A stretch of 64,000 nt of DNA from Halobacillus shinanisalinarum (GCF_022919835.1 NZ_CP095074.1:2504001-2568000), one strand, 5' to 3'. Positions 1-11,694 are shown, counted from the stretch's first letter. Numbers and translations: made by a program. Notes: a model not told the origin generated them from the sequence alone.

Positions 1-1
1 A

Positions 2-121
2 AATAATAAAACTAAAAATATTCTTATTCAAATTACCAAAGGACAAAAGATTAATGAGATTTCTTTACTTGAAAAGTTATCAAAAGTCGATAATGTCCTT
101 CAGGTTGAACAAAGAAGATAA
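2..121 (+). CDS. C-terminal fragment of an unidentified protein (cut by window edge)
   Basis: An open frame enters from the left edge and ends at TAA 119-121, giving about 39 residues ending in KVDNVLQVEQRR. A strong terminator follows 4 bases later, which supports a real gene end. The fragment is too short to place in a family. It ends in a pattern like a small regulatory beta-alpha fold, but I do not assign a function. Confidence 0.5.
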   Translation, partial: NNKTKNILIQITKGQKINEISLLEKLSKVDNVLQVEQRR

Positions 122-124
122 AGG

Positions 125-154
125 AAACTATACGAGAAAATCGTATAGTTTTTT
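125..154 (+). terminator. Rho-independent terminator before the ctsR operon
   Basis: An 11-bp perfect stem (AAACTATACGA 125-135 / TCGTATAGTTT 141-151) with a GAAAA loop runs into a T tract. It separates the upstream gene from the ctsR operon. Confidence 0.85.
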
Positions 155-212
155 GTTTTAACCTTTATCTGATTAGGGAATGATGAGAGGTGTAAACACA
201 CAAACTTTTTAT

Positions 213-240
213 TTGCGAATGTATTTAAAATGAGTATAAT
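213..240 (+). promoter_or_regulatory. SigA promoter of the ctsR operon
   Basis: TTGCGA (213-218), a 16-bp spacer and a consensus TATAAT (235-240). The CtsR operator starts 9 bp downstream of the -10 box, so bound CtsR would cover the transcription start. Confidence 0.75.
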
Positions 241-248
241 AAAATTAT

Positions 249-271
249 AGTCAAAGATAGTCAAAGTCAAA
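249..271 (+). promoter_or_regulatory. CtsR operator (heptad direct repeats)
   Basis: Two AGTCAAA heptads (249-255 and 259-265) separated by exactly 3 bases fit the known CtsR box (RGTCAAA-N3-RGTCAAA). A third AGTCAAA (265-271) overlaps the second by one base. The box lies just downstream of the -10 element and upstream of ctsR, indicating autorepression of the heat-shock operon. Confidence 0.9.
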
Positions 272-286
272 AGAGGGGGAGGGAAG

Positions 287-751
287 ATGCGGAATATATC
301 CGACATCATAGAAGAGTATTTAAAGAATATTTTAGATAATAATGAAAAGAAAGCTATTGAAATTAAGAGGAGTGAAATTGCTGATCGGTTTCAATGTGTT
401 CCCTCACAAATTAATTATGTGATTAAAACACGTTTCACTGTGGAAAAAGGTTATATAGTTGAAAGTAAACGTGGAGGCGGCGGTTATATTCGGATACGCC
501 GTGTTCAACACCGATCTGAAGCAAAGATGATTGATGATATTGTACAGCTCATTCATCCAAAGGTTTCTCAATCTATAGCAATAGACATTATCGAAAGATT
601 ACTTGAAAATAACAGCATTACGAGCCGTGAAGCACGTATGATGGTCAGTGCAATAGATCGTGAAGTTCTCGCTTTCCCCCTTCCTCTAAGGGACGAGGTC
701 CGCTCAAGGATTCTTACGGCTATGCTGTTCACCCTGAAATACACAAGCTAA
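287..751 (+). CDS. ctsR: Class III heat-shock repressor CtsR
   Basis: CtsR is the dimeric repressor of clp genes in Gram-positive bacteria. It releases DNA on heating and is then degraded after McsB marks it. The 154-residue product has the expected length. The N-terminal half holds a winged helix-turn-helix, and the glycine-rich wing RGGGGYI (residues 62-68) is the known heat-sensing, DNA-contacting loop. The C-terminal half is helical dimerisation sequence. The ATG at 287 follows GAGGGGGAGGG. It is the first gene of ctsR-mcsA-mcsB-clpC, and the CtsR boxes lie immediately upstream. Confidence 0.97.
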   Translation: MRNISDIIEEYLKNILDNNEKKAIEIKRSEIADRFQCVPSQINYVIKTRFTVEKGYIVESKRGGGGYIRIRRVQHRSEAKMIDDIVQLIHPKVSQSIAIDIIERLLENNSITSREARMMVSAIDREVLAFPLPLRDEVRSRILTAMLFTLKYTS

Positions 752-771
752 TATAGAAGGGAGAGAATGTT

Positions 772-1320
772 ATGGAATGCCAGCGATGCCATAACCGTGC
801 TGCCACCGTTCATTTGACACAACTAATGAATGGGGAGAAGACTGAAGTTCATGTTTGTGAACAATGTGCGAAGGAAAAAGGATATATGCATGACCATGAA
901 GAAAACTTTACACTAAACGATTTATTGACTGGTCTATTTAATTTCGAACCAAAACAATCTCCCAATGGTCAGCAAACGGGTACTCAGCAACCTAAAGAGC
1001 AGCTTAAATGTCCGAAATGCGGCTTAACTTTTAAAGAATTTGCCAGGGCAGGAAAGTTTGGTTGTGCTGAATGTTATAAGACATTTGACGAACGGCTCAA
1101 TCCAATTCTCCGCCGTGTGCATAGCGGTAATACACACCATGATGGGAAAATCCCCAGGCGTGAAGGGGGTAACTTGCACCTTAGGCGTCAAAAGGATCAA
1201 TATAAATCTGAGCTGCAGCGGTTAATCGAACAGGAAGAGTTTGAAGAAGCTGCCAAGCTTAGAGATGAAATTCGCTCTTTGGATGACCAACTCCAAGACA
1301 GAGAGGAGGGGGAGAGCTAA
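772..1320 (+). CDS. mcsA: McsA, activator of the arginine kinase McsB
   Basis: McsA binds zinc and activates the McsB protein-arginine kinase, linking CtsR to the ClpCP protease. The 182-residue protein shows one Cys pair set at C3/C6 and C29/C32 and a second set in CPKCG and CAEC, as in the family. A UVR-type helical hairpin ends the protein ([17 protein letters not shown]). The stop codon overlaps the mcsB start by one base (TAATG), indicating translational coupling. Confidence 0.95.
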   Translation: MECQRCHNRAATVHLTQLMNGEKTEVHVCEQCAKEKGYMHDHEENFTLNDLLTGLFNFEPKQSPNGQQTGTQQPKEQLKCPKCGLTFKEFARAGKFGCAECYKTFDERLNPILRRVHSGNTHHDGKIPRREGGNLHLRRQKDQYKSELQRLIEQEEFEEAAKLRDEIRSLDDQLQDREEGES

Positions 1321-2390
1321 TGTCATTACAGCAATTTATGAATGAAGCGATTAGTCCATGGATGAAACAAGATGGACCGGATAGTGATATTGTTTTGAGC
1401 AGCCGCATTCGATTAGCGCGTAACTTCTCAAATATTCCGTTCCCGACGATTTCTTCCGAAGATAATCTGGAAAAAGTATTAAATTTTTTCAATGAAGAAT
1501 TTCGCAGCGAGTCGTTTAGGGATTATAAAGGTTTTGAAATAGTTAAAATGAGTGATCTGCAGCCTATTGAGAAAAGGGTTCTAGTAGAGAAGCATTTAAT
1601 TAGCCCGCATTTAACGGACAACTCAGAACACTCTGCTTCTTTAATTTCTCAAAATGAACAGGTATCAATTATGATTAATGAAGAGGATCATATTCGCATA
1701 CAGTTATATTTCCCGGGCTTTCAACTTGACAGGGCTTTAGAGCAGGCATCACAGCTTGATGATTGGCTGGAGGAAAAGATTGATTATGCGTTTGATGAAA
1801 AACGTGGTTATTTAACGGCTTGCCCTACAAACGTTGGTACTGGGATGAGAGCGTCGGTAATGATGCACCTTCCGGCTCTTGCTTTAACACAGCAGATTAA
1901 CCGAATGACCCCGGCTATTAACCAGCTTGGTTTAGTCGTACGGGGAATTTATGGAGAAGGCAGTGAAGCTGTAGGGAGTATTTTTCAAATATCAAATCAA
2001 ATTACACTAGGGAAATCTGAAGAAGATATCGTAGAGGATCTTCATAGTGTAGTAAAACAGCTGATTGATCAGGAGCGAAGGGCAAGACAAACTTTGATGC
2101 ACCGCTCAGGCATACAGCTTGAGGATCGAATTTTTCGCTCGTATGGTGTTCTAAAGTATGGTCGAATCATAGAGTCTAAAGAGGCTGCTAAATGTTTATC
2201 CGACCTTAGGCTGGGTATTGATCTTGGATTTATAGATCATGTGCCAAAAACGATCCTCAATGAGTTAATGGTATTAACACAACCTGGATTTCTGCAGCAG
2301 TATGCAAAAGAAACATTGTCTCCGTCTGAGCGAGATATTAGAAGAGCTTCACTAATTCGTGAAAGATTACAATTAGAAAATAAAGAATAA
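1320..2390 (+). CDS. mcsB: Protein-arginine kinase McsB
   Basis: McsB phosphorylates arginine residues on CtsR and damaged proteins, tagging them for ClpC-ClpP degradation. The 356-residue product matches the family length. The phosphagen-kinase-type nucleotide-binding motif SSRIRLARN is at residues 27-35, and the catalytic-loop sequence [12 protein letters not shown] is present. It is translationally coupled to mcsA and is followed 19 bp later by clpC. Confidence 0.96.
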   Translation: MSLQQFMNEAISPWMKQDGPDSDIVLSSRIRLARNFSNIPFPTISSEDNLEKVLNFFNEEFRSESFRDYKGFEIVKMSDLQPIEKRVLVEKHLISPHLTDNSEHSASLISQNEQVSIMINEEDHIRIQLYFPGFQLDRALEQASQLDDWLEEKIDYAFDEKRGYLTACPTNVGTGMRASVMMHLPALALTQQINRMTPAINQLGLVVRGIYGEGSEAVGSIFQISNQITLGKSEEDIVEDLHSVVKQLIDQERRARQTLMHRSGIQLEDRIFRSYGVLKYGRIIESKEAAKCLSDLRLGIDLGFIDHVPKTILNELMVLTQPGFLQQYAKETLSPSERDIRRASLIRERLQLENKE

Positions 2391-2409
2391 ATGCAAGGAG
2401 GTTGTGTCC

Positions 2410-4866
2410 ATGATGTTTGGACGATTTACTGAACGAGCACAAAAAGTACTTGCTTTAGCACAAGAAGAAGCGGTTCGATTAGGTCATAACAACATTGGAA
2501 CAGAGCATATTTTATTAGGGTTAGTAAGTGAAGGAGAGGGAATTGCTGCTAAATCTTTAACAGCCTTAAGCCTCGAATCAAGCAAGATTCAGCAAGAAGT
2601 TGAAAAATTAATCGGTAAGGGTGAAAAGGTATCACAAACGATACACTACACTCCACGTGCAAAAAAAGTGATTGAGTTATCAATGGATGAAGCTCGCAAG
2701 TTAGGTCATTCTTATGTGGGTACAGAGCATATTCTTCTGGGTCTTATTCGTGAAGGAGAGGGCGTTGCAGCTCGTGTATTAAATAATTTAGGGGTCAGCC
2801 TAAATAAAGCCCGCCAGCAAGTATTGCAGTTACTTGGTAATAACGAATCAACTGGTGGTCAGAATCGTCGTGGCGGCACTGGCGGTGCGCAATCAGCTAA
2901 TGCGAATACACCGACTCTTGACTCACTTGCGCGTGACTTAACAGCTATTGCTAAAGAAGGCAACATCGATCCAGTGATTGGTCGTAGCAAGGAAATAGAG
3001 CGTGTTATTCAAGTGTTAAGTCGTCGTACAAAGAATAATCCTGTCCTTGTTGGGGAACCTGGTGTAGGTAAAACGGCGATTGCTGAAGGTTTGGCCCAGC
3101 AAATCATGAACAATGAAATACCGGAGATTTTGCGTGATAAACGAGTCATGACACTTGATATGGGAACCGTTGTTGCAGGCACGAAATACCGTGGAGAATT
3201 TGAGGACCGGTTGAAAAAGGTAATGGAGGAAATTCGTCAGGCAGGAAATATCATTTTATTCATTGATGAACTCCATACTTTAATTGGTGCAGGTGGTGCT
3301 GAAGGAGCGATTGATGCTTCTAATATTCTAAAACCTTCCCTTGCACGCGGTGAATTGCAATGTATTGGTGCCACAACGCTAGACGAATATAAAAAGTATA
3401 TTGAGAAGGATGCAGCGCTTGAACGCCGTTTCCAGCCGATTCAAGTAGGTGAACCAACACTCGAAGAATCTGTTCAAATTTTAAAAGGGCTGCGTGATCG
3501 TTACGAAGCTCACCATAGAGTGTCAATTACAGATGATTCTATTGAGTCTGCCGTTCGTTTCTCAGATCGTTATATTTCTGACCGCTTCCTGCCGGATAAG
3601 GCGATTGACTTAATTGATGAAGCGGCATCAAAAGTTCGCCTTCGCTCTTATACTGCACCACCAAACTTAAAAGAGCTTGAACAGAAACTGGAAGAAGTGC
3701 GGAAAGAAAAGGATGCAGCCGTGCAAAGTCAAGAATTTGAAAAGGCGGCATCACTAAGAGATAATGAGCAGCATTTACGTGATGAGCTTGATCAGACTAA
3801 GGATGAATGGAAAGAGAAGCAAGGCCAAGAAGATTCAGAGGTCACTGTTGAGGATATAGCATCCATTGTATCGACATGGACAGGTGTTCCTGTAGAAAAA
3901 ATGACAAAAGATGAGAGTGAGCGGTTGCTGCATCTAGAGGATACTCTTCATAATCGCATCATTGGTCAGGAAGAAGCAGTCCGAGCGATATCTAAAGCGA
4001 TTCGCCGTGCCCGCGCAGGTCTAAAGGATCCGAAACGTCCGATTGGCTCGTTCATTTTCCTAGGGCCTACTGGTGTAGGTAAAACTGAACTTGCCCGTGC
4101 GTTGGCTGAGAGTATGTTTGGGGAAGAAGATGCAATGATTCGTATCGATATGTCCGAATATATGGAAAAACACAGCACGTCCCGACTTGTAGGTTCACCT
4201 CCAGGTTATGTAGGTTATGATGAAGGTGGTCAGCTCACTGAGAAGGTACGGAATAAACCCTATTCTGTTATCCTGTTGGACGAAGTTGAGAAGGCCCATC
4301 CTGAAGTATTTAACATTCTTCTACAAGTGCTTGAGGATGGCCGCTTAACTGACTCTAAAGGACGCGTTATTGATTTCCGCAACACCGTTCTCATTATGAC
4401 ATCTAACGTTGGTGCCCAGGAGCTTAAGAGAAATAAATATCTCGGATTTTCTATGGACGATTCAGGACAGGACTATAAAGATATGAAGTCTAAAGTTACT
4501 GATGAGTTGAAGAAGGCATTCCGTCCAGAGTTCTTAAATAGAATTGATGAAACAATTGTCTTCCACTCTCTAGAGAAGAAGCATATGAAAGATATCGTAA
4601 CCTTGATGGCAGAACATTTGAGAAAACGATTATTAGATCAAGAGATCGACTTTACTTTAACTGAAAAAGCTATCGAGCATATTGCAGAAAAAGGCTTCGA
4701 TCCGGAATACGGGGCAAGACCATTGCGCCGCTCCATTCAGAAAAACGTTGAAGACCTTTTATCTGAAGAGTTATTAAAAGAGAATATTCAAAAAGGTCAA
4801 AAGGTTAAAATTGACCTAAATGACGATAAGGAATTTATGGTTCATGTTCAACAAGAAGCAAAATAA
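2410..4866 (+). CDS. clpC: ATP-dependent Clp protease ATP-binding subunit ClpC
   Basis: ClpC is the HSP100 unfoldase that feeds McsB-marked and adaptor-bound proteins to ClpP. The order is two Clp N repeats (about 1-145), AAA module D1 with Walker A GEPGVGKT (215-222), a UVR-containing middle domain, D2 with Walker A GPTGVGKT near 550, and a C-terminal ClpB-D2 small domain. I chose ATG 2410 ([11 protein letters not shown]), because AAGGAGG (2395-2401) is 8 bases upstream; the in-frame GTG at 2404 is only 2 bases from it. The length is 818 residues. It is the last gene of the CtsR operon. Confidence 0.96.
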   Translation: MMFGRFTERAQKVLALAQEEAVRLGHNNIGTEHILLGLVSEGEGIAAKSLTALSLESSKIQQEVEKLIGKGEKVSQTIHYTPRAKKVIELSMDEARKLGHSYVGTEHILLGLIREGEGVAARVLNNLGVSLNKARQQVLQLLGNNESTGGQNRRGGTGGAQSANANTPTLDSLARDLTAIAKEGNIDPVIGRSKEIERVIQVLSRRTKNNPVLVGEPGVGKTAIAEGLAQQIMNNEIPEILRDKRVMTLDMGTVVAGTKYRGEFEDRLKKVMEEIRQAGNIILFIDELHTLIGAGGAEGAIDASNILKPSLARGELQCIGATTLDEYKKYIEKDAALERRFQPIQVGEPTLEESVQILKGLRDRYEAHHRVSITDDSIESAVRFSDRYISDRFLPDKAIDLIDEAASKVRLRSYTAPPNLKELEQKLEEVRKEKDAAVQSQEFEKAASLRDNEQHLRDELDQTKDEWKEKQGQEDSEVTVEDIASIVSTWTGVPVEKMTKDESERLLHLEDTLHNRIIGQEEAVRAISKAIRRARAGLKDPKRPIGSFIFLGPTGVGKTELARALAESMFGEEDAMIRIDMSEYMEKHSTSRLVGSPPGYVGYDEGGQLTEKVRNKPYSVILLDEVEKAHPEVFNILLQVLEDGRLTDSKGRVIDFRNTVLIMTSNVGAQELKRNKYLGFSMDDSGQDYKDMKSKVTDELKKAFRPEFLNRIDETIVFHSLEKKHMKDIVTLMAEHLRKRLLDQEIDFTLTEKAIEHIAEKGFDPEYGARPLRRSIQKNVEDLLSEELLKENIQKGQKVKIDLNDDKEFMVHVQQEAK

Positions 4867-4900
4867 GGCCTTAAATTTGAAGAGAATATGAATGTTTTAC

Positions 4901-4932
4901 AATCGGAAGGTATTTGCCTTCCGATTTTTTTC
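4901..4932 (+). terminator. Terminator after clpC
   Basis: A 10-bp perfect stem AATCGGAAGG / CCTTCCGATT with a TATTTG loop is followed by a run of T. It ends the ctsR operon. Confidence 0.9.
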
Positions 4933-5040
4933 TGTATCAGCTATGCTCTTAGTAAGAGCAGTTTAATATAATTGATATCAATATGAAACTTTTTCACAAT
5001 GTTTATCGTATAAAATAGTAAGAGAGAGGGGACGATTTCC

Positions 5041-6417
5041 TTGGCAAAGAGAAAGACAAAATTTGTTTGTCAGGAATGTGGTTATGAAACGCCAAAATGG
5101 ATGGGGAAATGTCCGGGCTGCCACCAGTGGAATACACTAGTGGAGGAGGTATCAGCTACGGCCTCAAACTCTAGACACGTTTTTCAAACCAATTCTTCGT
5201 CATCGACTAAGCCTGAGAAAATTACAGCGATTAAATCAGAGAAAGAACCACGTCTTGCTACAGATATGCCTGAATTAAACCGAGTGCTTGGTGGAGGTAT
5301 TGTTGCTGGATCTTTGGTTTTGATTGGTGGCGATCCGGGTATCGGGAAATCAACATTACTACTTCAAGTTTCCGCACAAATTGCTAATAAACAACTCCCG
5401 GTTTTGTATATTTCAGGTGAGGAATCCTCTCGTCAAACGAAGCTGCGTGCTGAACGCCTCGGGATCAAGTCTGAAGAGCTCTATGTACTACCAGAAACTA
5501 ATTTACATGATGTGGTAAGTCAAATAGAGGCGATTGATCCTAAGTTTGTAGTGATTGACTCCATTCAAACCATATTTAAGGAGGATGTTACTTCAGCGCC
5601 AGGGAGTGTGTCGCAAGTTCGTGAATGCACAAGCCAGCTGATGAGAATAGCTAAGAGTAAAGGTATTCCAATTTTTATTGTCGGCCATGTGACAAAAGAG
5701 GGCTCAATTGCAGGACCGCGTTTACTAGAACATATGGTCGATGCCGTCCTTTATTTTGAGGGAGAAAGACATCATACCTTTCGGATTTTACGTAGTGTCA
5801 AGAACCGTTTTGGCAGTACACATGAGATGGGAATTTTTGAAATGAAGGAGAAGGGCCTGGAAGAGGTTCTGAATCCATCGGAGATTTTTCTTGAGGAGAG
5901 GTCTCAGGGAGCTGCAGGATCGATTGTTGTAGCCTCTATGGAAGGTACAAGGCCTGTATTAGTTGAGATCCAGGCGTTAATTTCCCCGACATCTTATGGA
6001 AACCCTAGAAGGATGGCTACAGGACTTGATACGAACCGCGTGCCTTTATTAATGGCTGTATTAGAAAAGCGGGCAGGTTTGCTGCTTCAGAATCAGGATG
6101 CCTATGTAAAGGTGGCAGGTGGGGTCAAGCTGGATGAACCTGCGATTGATTTGGGAGTAGCCTTAAGCATTGCTTCAAGCTTCCGTGATCAGGCCTCGAA
6201 TGGTGATGATGTAGTCGTAGGTGAAGTCGGGTTAACGGGTGAGATAAGAAGAGTAGCACGTGTTGAACAACGGGTTCAGGAGGCAAACAAGCTCGGTTTT
6301 AAACGCGTCATTATTCCAAAGAAGAACTTAGATGGCTGGACACCGCCACATGGGATTGAGGTAATCGGTGTCAACACTGTCCAAGAAGCTATGCAGGTCA
6401 CATTGGGGGAGCGGTAA
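5041..6417 (+). CDS. radA: DNA repair protein RadA (Sms)
   Basis: RadA is a RecA-like, hexameric helicase that promotes branch migration during recombination and transformation. The 458-residue protein has the N-terminal C4 zinc finger (C10, C13, C24, C27), Walker [11 protein letters not shown] (96-105), the RadA-specific KNRFG motif and a C-terminal Lon-protease-like domain. It starts with TTG at 5041 after a GAGAGGGGA site. disA follows without a gap. The 174-bp region before it holds the clpC terminator and a small TGCTCTT/AAGAGCA hairpin, but no promoter I would defend. Confidence 0.95.
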   Translation: MAKRKTKFVCQECGYETPKWMGKCPGCHQWNTLVEEVSATASNSRHVFQTNSSSSTKPEKITAIKSEKEPRLATDMPELNRVLGGGIVAGSLVLIGGDPGIGKSTLLLQVSAQIANKQLPVLYISGEESSRQTKLRAERLGIKSEELYVLPETNLHDVVSQIEAIDPKFVVIDSIQTIFKEDVTSAPGSVSQVRECTSQLMRIAKSKGIPIFIVGHVTKEGSIAGPRLLEHMVDAVLYFEGERHHTFRILRSVKNRFGSTHEMGIFEMKEKGLEEVLNPSEIFLEERSQGAAGSIVVASMEGTRPVLVEIQALISPTSYGNPRRMATGLDTNRVPLLMAVLEKRAGLLLQNQDAYVKVAGGVKLDEPAIDLGVALSIASSFRDQASNGDDVVVGEVGLTGEIRRVARVEQRVQEANKLGFKRVIIPKKNLDGWTPPHGIEVIGVNTVQEAMQVTLGER

Positions 6418-7491
6418 ATGGAGTTACAAGAGACAAATGATAACGGCATCGGAGAGATTCTTAAATTTGTAGCCCCCGGCACACCAATTCGTGATGGTAT
6501 TGACAATGTATTACGTGCGAAAACGGGTGGACTTATTGTTGTGGGGTATGGGGATGAGATTCAAGGGTTGGTGGATGGCGGTTTTCATATCCAATCACGT
6601 TTCAGCCCCGCTCATTTGTATGAACTGGCAAAAATGGATGGAGCGTTAATTTTGAATGATGAGGGTGCGAAGATCCTTTATGCCAATGCACAGCTTATGC
6701 CTGATCCCGATATCCTTTCAACTGAAACGGGTATGCGCCACCGCACAGCAGAGCGAGTGGCGAAGCAAACCGGCCATTTGGTCATTGCGATTTCCCAGAG
6801 GAGAAATGTTATTACTCTTTATAAAGGGCCTTTACGGTATTCACTTAAAGATATTGGTGTGATTTTGACAAAAGCGAATCAGGCAATTCAGACGCTTGAA
6901 AAATATAAAAATGTGTTAGATCAAAGTGTGACGAATTTAGGCGCGATGGAATTTGAAGATATGGTATCTTTTTCAGAGGTCGTTCAGGTCGTTCACCGGA
7001 TCGAAATGGTTTTAAGGATTAAAACAGAAATTTTGAACTATGTGAACGAGCTTGGAACAGAAGGCCGCCTAATTCAACTTCAGCTTACAGAGCTTGTTTC
7101 AAATATTGAAGAGGATGCAAAGTTTTTATTGAAAGATTATAGCAAGCGTCCGGACTATGAACCATATTATATCCTGCGGAAAATGCAGGAAGGGGCAAAT
7201 GCGGAGTTATTATCGGATGAACAGGTGCTGAAGCTGCTAGGCTATTCGTCCACTAAAAAAATGACTGACCCTATCTATCCGAGGGGGTATAGAATATTAC
7301 ACCGCATTCCACGACTTCCTGTTGTAATCATCGAACATTTAGTTGGGAGATTTGGTACATTAAACGAGATTGTTCAGGCCTCCGTAAAAGAATTGGTTGA
7401 AGTGGATGGTGTGGGGGAAATTCGAGCTTCAAAGATTCGCGATGGACTTGAGCGGATTCAGGAGCAACTATTTGTCGATAGGCATATATGA
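6418..7491 (+). CDS. disA: Diadenylate cyclase DisA, DNA integrity scanning protein
   Basis: DisA makes c-di-AMP from two ATP and scans DNA for branched structures. The catalytic DAC domain occupies the first 140 or so residues with the DGA (74-76) and RHR (107-109) motifs intact. A helical linker and C-terminal helix-hairpin-helix DNA-binding domain follow. The length of 357 is typical. Its ATG directly abuts the radA stop codon, so radA and disA are cotranscribed. Confidence 0.96.
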   Translation: MELQETNDNGIGEILKFVAPGTPIRDGIDNVLRAKTGGLIVVGYGDEIQGLVDGGFHIQSRFSPAHLYELAKMDGALILNDEGAKILYANAQLMPDPDILSTETGMRHRTAERVAKQTGHLVIAISQRRNVITLYKGPLRYSLKDIGVILTKANQAIQTLEKYKNVLDQSVTNLGAMEFEDMVSFSEVVQVVHRIEMVLRIKTEILNYVNELGTEGRLIQLQLTELVSNIEEDAKFLLKDYSKRPDYEPYYILRKMQEGANAELLSDEQVLKLLGYSSTKKMTDPIYPRGYRILHRIPRLPVVIIEHLVGRFGTLNEIVQASVKELVEVDGVGEIRASKIRDGLERIQEQLFVDRHI

Positions 7492-7497
7492 GTAATT

Positions 7498-7527
7498 TTG
7501 ACAGACTGTTAGTTTTCATGGTATAAT
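7498..7527 (+). promoter_or_regulatory. SigA promoter of yacL
   Basis: Consensus TTGACA (7498-7503), an 18-bp spacer and consensus TATAAT (7522-7527), starting only 6 bases after the disA stop. A leader of about 110 bases would precede the gene. Confidence 0.8.
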
Positions 7528-7645
7528 AATTATTTTACAAATTGACTATATTTGGAATTTGTGCTAGTTTAGGAACCATCATTTATGTTTTTATCGATTA
7601 ATAATCCGTGGTTTTGGTCATAATGTGATCAAGGAGGTGAAAGAA

Positions 7646-8755
7646 GTGCTTAGAAGAATTGTTCAGTTATTTATTGTTGTAACCGGGGGAACGCTTGGTT
7701 ATCTTTATCTTCCTGAATTGCTCTCGACGTTGATGAATATTACATGGCAAGGTTGGATTCAATCCGTAGTCGGGGCCGTTTTAGGAGCACTAATCTTATT
7801 TTTACTAACATTTTGGATCGTAGATTTCATTGTAAATTTTTTAAGGTGGGTAGAGGATGCCCTCGTACGCGCGCCTGTTGCTGATTTGCTATTTGGGAGT
7901 CTGGGATTAATTGTCGGGCTGTTCATTGCTTATTTGGTCAATAACATATTACAAGATATCAAGATTCAAATTGTTAACCAAGTCTTACCGATTTTCATAA
8001 CATTCCTGCTAGGTTACTTCGGTTTTCAGGTAGGGTTCAAACGTAAGGACGAGTTCTTGAATTTGCTTACCATTGCTAATAAGAAAGATAAGAAAGTGAG
8101 TGAAGAAGAACTTGCAGAAGCGGGAGCTATTGACCGTTCAATGATTCCAAAAGAGAAAATTTTAGATACAAGTGTGATCATTGATGGACGAATTGCTGAT
8201 ATTTGTGAAACCCACTTTCTTGAGGGGACGATTGTGATTCCTCAGTTTGTTTTAGAGGAGCTTCAACATATCGCCGACTCTTCAGACGGCCTCAAGCGTA
8301 ACCGCGGGCGCCGTGGACTAGATATTTTAAACCGTCTCCAAAAGGATTTACCTGTAAAGGTAGAGATTTATGAAGGGGATTTTGATGAGATTCAGGAAGT
8401 GGACAGTAAGCTTGTGAAGCTTGCTAAAGTTATGGACGGCATTGTGGTTACAAATGACTTCAACCTTAATAAAGTATGTGAATTCCAAAACGTCCAAGTT
8501 CTCAACATTAATGATTTAGCGAATGCGGTTAAGCCTGTCGTTCTTCCTGGTGAAGAGATGACGATTCAGATTATTAAGGACGGGAAAGAACAAAAGCAGG
8601 GTATTGGCTACCTAGATGATGGAACGATGATTGTAGTTGAGGAAGGGAAGGAGTACATTGGCAGGACGATTGAGGTTGTCGTGACTAGCGTCCTTCAAAC
8701 ATCTGCGGGTCGTATGATTTTTGCTAAGCCAAAATCACTTGAAAAAGCTTTATAA
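7646..8755 (+). CDS. PIN/TRAM-domain membrane protein YacL
   Basis: The first 140 residues hold about four hydrophobic membrane segments. A PIN nuclease-like domain follows ([12 protein letters not shown], later VVTNDFNL, with acidic metal ligands), and a TRAM RNA-binding domain ends the protein. This is the conserved YacL architecture; its cellular role is not well established. I chose GTG 7646, 8 bases after AAGGAGG, giving 369 residues. An in-frame GTG at 7625 lies upstream of that site. Confidence 0.9.
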   Translation: MLRRIVQLFIVVTGGTLGYLYLPELLSTLMNITWQGWIQSVVGAVLGALILFLLTFWIVDFIVNFLRWVEDALVRAPVADLLFGSLGLIVGLFIAYLVNNILQDIKIQIVNQVLPIFITFLLGYFGFQVGFKRKDEFLNLLTIANKKDKKVSEEELAEAGAIDRSMIPKEKILDTSVIIDGRIADICETHFLEGTIVIPQFVLEELQHIADSSDGLKRNRGRRGLDILNRLQKDLPVKVEIYEGDFDEIQEVDSKLVKLAKVMDGIVVTNDFNLNKVCEFQNVQVLNINDLANAVKPVVLPGEEMTIQIIKDGKEQKQGIGYLDDGTMIVVEEGKEYIGRTIEVVVTSVLQTSAGRMIFAKPKSLEKAL

Positions 8756-8779
8756 AAAAGGTATAAACAAATAGAGAAA

Positions 8780-8818
8780 AACAAAAGTGATAACAGTATG
8801 TTATCGCTTTTGTTATTT
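8780..8818 (+). terminator. Terminator after yacL
   Basis: A 14- to 15-bp stem (ACAAAAGTGATAAC / GTTATCGCTTTTGT, one G-T pair) with an AGTAT loop follows yacL. It is rich in A/T and nearly symmetrical. Confidence 0.8.
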
Positions 8819-8913
8819 CAACAAAAATATTAAGTTTTTGCGCATTAGGGATTCTAGTATCCTTTAAAATTAGGGTCATCTATTTTGCGCTTTTCTTAAT
8901 TAGGATGGTAAAA

Positions 8914-10104
8914 ATGACGAATTATACAGCCATTATTCTAGCTGCCGGGCAGGGGAAGAGGATGCTTGCTGGTAAGAATAAGCAGTTCTTAATGATTGAT
9001 AGTAAACCGTTAATTATACATACACTTACGATATTTGTATCAGATCGCTGCTGTAAGGAAATTATACTTGTAACAAATGAACGCGAGCACAAACAAATGA
9101 GACAGCTTATCAAGGCATATGACTTTGCATCGGCAGTTTCCTTGGTAAATGGTGGGGCAGAGCGACAGGACAGTGTTTATGCAGGCTTGCAAACAATTCA
9201 GCAAACACACCTTCCTGTATTTATTCATGATGGGGCCCGCCCTTTTGTAAAACATGAGAATTTACATAAGCTGGCGGATGCCGTGCGTGATAACGGAGCA
9301 GCTTTGCTAGCTGTACCGGTGACGGATACGATTAAGCGAAAAAACGAAGGGTATCTGCAGACGCTTAATAGAAAGTTGTTGTGGGCTGCTCAGACCCCGC
9401 AAGGCTTTGACTATCCATTAATCTTGGAGGCTCATGAACAGGCACGAATTGAAAAATATGACGGTACGGATGATGCTTCTCTGGTAGAGCGTTTAGGGAA
9501 GCAGGTGGAGATCGTTGAAGGAAGCTATGACAATATTAAGTTAACAACTCCGGAAGATTTAGCAAAGGCAGAGGCTTATGCAGGCCGGAATCAAACAGGA
9601 AAGGCAGAGGATCAGGCTATGTTTCGAATAGGTCAAGGATTTGATGTGCATCAATTAGCAGAAGGACGTAAATGCATTATTGGCGGTATTGAGATCCCCC
9701 ATGAAAAGGGGCTGATCGGTCACTCTGATGCTGATGTGTTACTGCATACGATTGCCGACGCTTGTCTTGGAGCAATTGGAGAAGGGGATATCGGCAAACA
9801 TTTTCCAGATACGGATCCCGAATTCAAAGATGCCGACTCTGGGCAACTGTTGAAGCATGTATGGAATATTGTTAACGAACAAGGCTATGAATTAGGAAAT
9901 CTTGATTGTACAGTAATCGCAGAAGCACCAAAAATGGCACCTTATATTGATGACATTCGCGAGACTATTGCACGTTTACTTACAGCAGAACAATCACGTA
10001 TAAATGTGAAAGCGACAACAACGGAGAAGCTTGGTTTCCCTGGAAGAAAAGAAGGGATAGCCGCCCAGGCCGTTATTCTTCTGCAAAATAGTCAACAATC
10101 TTAG
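8914..10104 (+). CDS. ispDF: Bifunctional IspD-IspF fusion (MEP isoprenoid pathway)
   Basis: Residues 1 to about 228 are MEP cytidylyltransferase (nucleotide-binding [10 protein letters not shown] at 8-17, DGARPF). Residues 236-396 are MEcPP synthase, with the zinc-binding [12 protein letters not shown] and TTTEKLGF. Bacillus species usually carry these as two adjacent genes; here they form one frame joined by a short linker (about [11 protein letters not shown]). The IspF part still begins [13 protein letters not shown], exactly where stand-alone IspF starts, with AGAGG 8 bases before that ATG (9619). I chose ATG 8914 because AGGA lies 8 bases upstream; ATG 8905 is possible. Confidence 0.93.
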   Translation: MTNYTAIILAAGQGKRMLAGKNKQFLMIDSKPLIIHTLTIFVSDRCCKEIILVTNEREHKQMRQLIKAYDFASAVSLVNGGAERQDSVYAGLQTIQQTHLPVFIHDGARPFVKHENLHKLADAVRDNGAALLAVPVTDTIKRKNEGYLQTLNRKLLWAAQTPQGFDYPLILEAHEQARIEKYDGTDDASLVERLGKQVEIVEGSYDNIKLTTPEDLAKAEAYAGRNQTGKAEDQAMFRIGQGFDVHQLAEGRKCIIGGIEIPHEKGLIGHSDADVLLHTIADACLGAIGEGDIGKHFPDTDPEFKDADSGQLLKHVWNIVNEQGYELGNLDCTVIAEAPKMAPYIDDIRETIARLLTAEQSRINVKATTTEKLGFPGRKEGIAAQAVILLQNSQQS

Positions 10105-10173
10105 GTGAAAAGTGATAGAATAAGAAAAGAATTACGCTCGGTTTAACGGGAATTTGGAAAGGAGAACAAATGT

Positions 10174-11643
10174 ATGACGAACGAAGTACGCGTGCGCTAT
10201 GCGCCAAGTCCAACAGGAAATCTTCACATTGGTAACGCCCGAACTGCTTTATTTAATTACCTTTTTGCAAGAAATGCTGGAGGTAAGTTCATTATTCGTG
10301 TAGAGGATACAGATGCAAAGCGAAATGTAGAAGGTGGCGAACAAAGCCAGCTGAACTATTTAAAATGGCTCGGAATTGAATGGGACGAAGGTGCTGATGT
10401 CGGCGGTGATTATGGTCCATACCGCCAAATGGAACGTCTTGATTTATATAAAGAATATGTAGATGAACTTCTTGAAAAAGGACATGCTTATAAATGTTAC
10501 ATGACGGAAGAAGAACTTGACGCAGAGCGGGAAGCTCAGCGTGCTCGGGGAGAAGTACCTAAATACTCTGGCGCTCACAGTGATTTATCAGAAGAACAGA
10601 TTAAGCAATTCGAAGCGGAAGGCCGTCAGCCAAGTATACGTATTCGTGTACCACAAAACAAAACTTATAAATTTAACGATCTCGTACGAGCGGATATCTC
10701 CTTCGAATCGAGTGATTTCGGCGACTGGGTTATTGTGAAGAAAAATGGTACGCCGACTTACAACTTTGCTGTTGCTATCGATGATCATTTAATGGAGATC
10801 ACCCACGTGCTTCGTGGTGAAGAGCACATCTCTAATACGCCGAAGCAAATGATGGTATATGATGCATTAGGCTGGGAGCCGCCAACATTTGGCCACATGA
10901 CACTTATTTTAAATGAAGACCGTAAGAAGCTAAGTAAACGTGATGAGCATATCCTGCAATTCATTGAACAATATAACAAGCTGGGGTATTTACCTGAAGC
11001 GCTATTCAATTTTATTACTCTGCTAGGCTGGTCCCCTGTAGGAGAGGAAGAAATTTTCACACAAGAACAGCTTATTGAACAATTTGATGCAAATCGCTTG
11101 TCAACGTCCCCTGCGATCTTTGATCCGGCAAAACTAAAATGGATGAACAATCAATATGTGAAGGCATCAGATTTTGACCAAGTTGTTGAGTTGACCCTCC
11201 CTCATCTTGTTGAAGCAGGTCGTTTGTCTGAAAATATGTCTGAGGGTGACCGAGCTTGGGCTCGTGAGCTTATTAGTCTCTACAAAGAGCAATTGAATTA
11301 TGGTGCTGAAATCGTTGAGCTAACGGAACTCTTTTTCAAAAAAGAAATTCAGTATGATGAAGCAGCAATGGAAGTACTCCAGGGAGATCAAGTTCCAGAA
11401 GTATTGGACACTTATAAAACGAAGCTTATGGAACTTGAAGATTTCTCGCCTGCAAACATCAAGGCTCAAATTAAAGCAACTCAAAAAGAAACAGGCCATA
11501 AAGGGAAGAAGTTGTTTATGCCGATTCGTGTAGCAACAACTGGTCAAACCCACGGTCCAGAGCTGCCTGATGCCATCCACCTTCTAGGTATTGAAACGGT
11601 CACGATTCGTTTGAACGATGCTTTAAATCAGCTTCAAGCCTAA
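10174..11643 (+). CDS. gltX: Glutamyl-tRNA synthetase
   Basis: This class I synthetase charges tRNA-Glu and, in Bacilli, usually also tRNA-Gln before amidation. The 489-residue product has the HIGH-type motif HIGNA near the N-terminus and the KMSKS-type KLSKR. The C-terminal half is the helical anticodon-binding domain. The ATG at 10174 follows GGAAAGGAGAAC. It lies between ispDF and the cysteine T-box, the usual position. Confidence 0.97.
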   Translation: MTNEVRVRYAPSPTGNLHIGNARTALFNYLFARNAGGKFIIRVEDTDAKRNVEGGEQSQLNYLKWLGIEWDEGADVGGDYGPYRQMERLDLYKEYVDELLEKGHAYKCYMTEEELDAEREAQRARGEVPKYSGAHSDLSEEQIKQFEAEGRQPSIRIRVPQNKTYKFNDLVRADISFESSDFGDWVIVKKNGTPTYNFAVAIDDHLMEITHVLRGEEHISNTPKQMMVYDALGWEPPTFGHMTLILNEDRKKLSKRDEHILQFIEQYNKLGYLPEALFNFITLLGWSPVGEEEIFTQEQLIEQFDANRLSTSPAIFDPAKLKWMNNQYVKASDFDQVVELTLPHLVEAGRLSENMSEGDRAWARELISLYKEQLNYGAEIVELTELFFKKEIQYDEAAMEVLQGDQVPEVLDTYKTKLMELEDFSPANIKAQIKATQKETGHKGKKLFMPIRVATTGQTHGPELPDAIHLLGIETVTIRLNDALNQLQA

Positions 11644-11647
11644 ACGA

Positions 11648-11676
11648 TTCACAAACACAATCTTTTATCATATAGT
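11648..11676 (+). promoter_or_regulatory. SigA promoter of the cys T-box transcript
   Basis: TTCACA (11648-11653), a 17-bp spacer and TATAGT (11671-11676) lie just after the gltX stop and about 20 bases before the T-box leader. Confidence 0.6.
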
Positions 11677-11694
11677 AAAGATACCTATAGGAAA

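Noticed and set aside
4944..4982. Small hairpin TGCTCTT/AAGAGCA and the palindrome TTGATATCAA before radA
   Set aside because: Too short and without supporting promoter geometry; not reported as regulatory sites.
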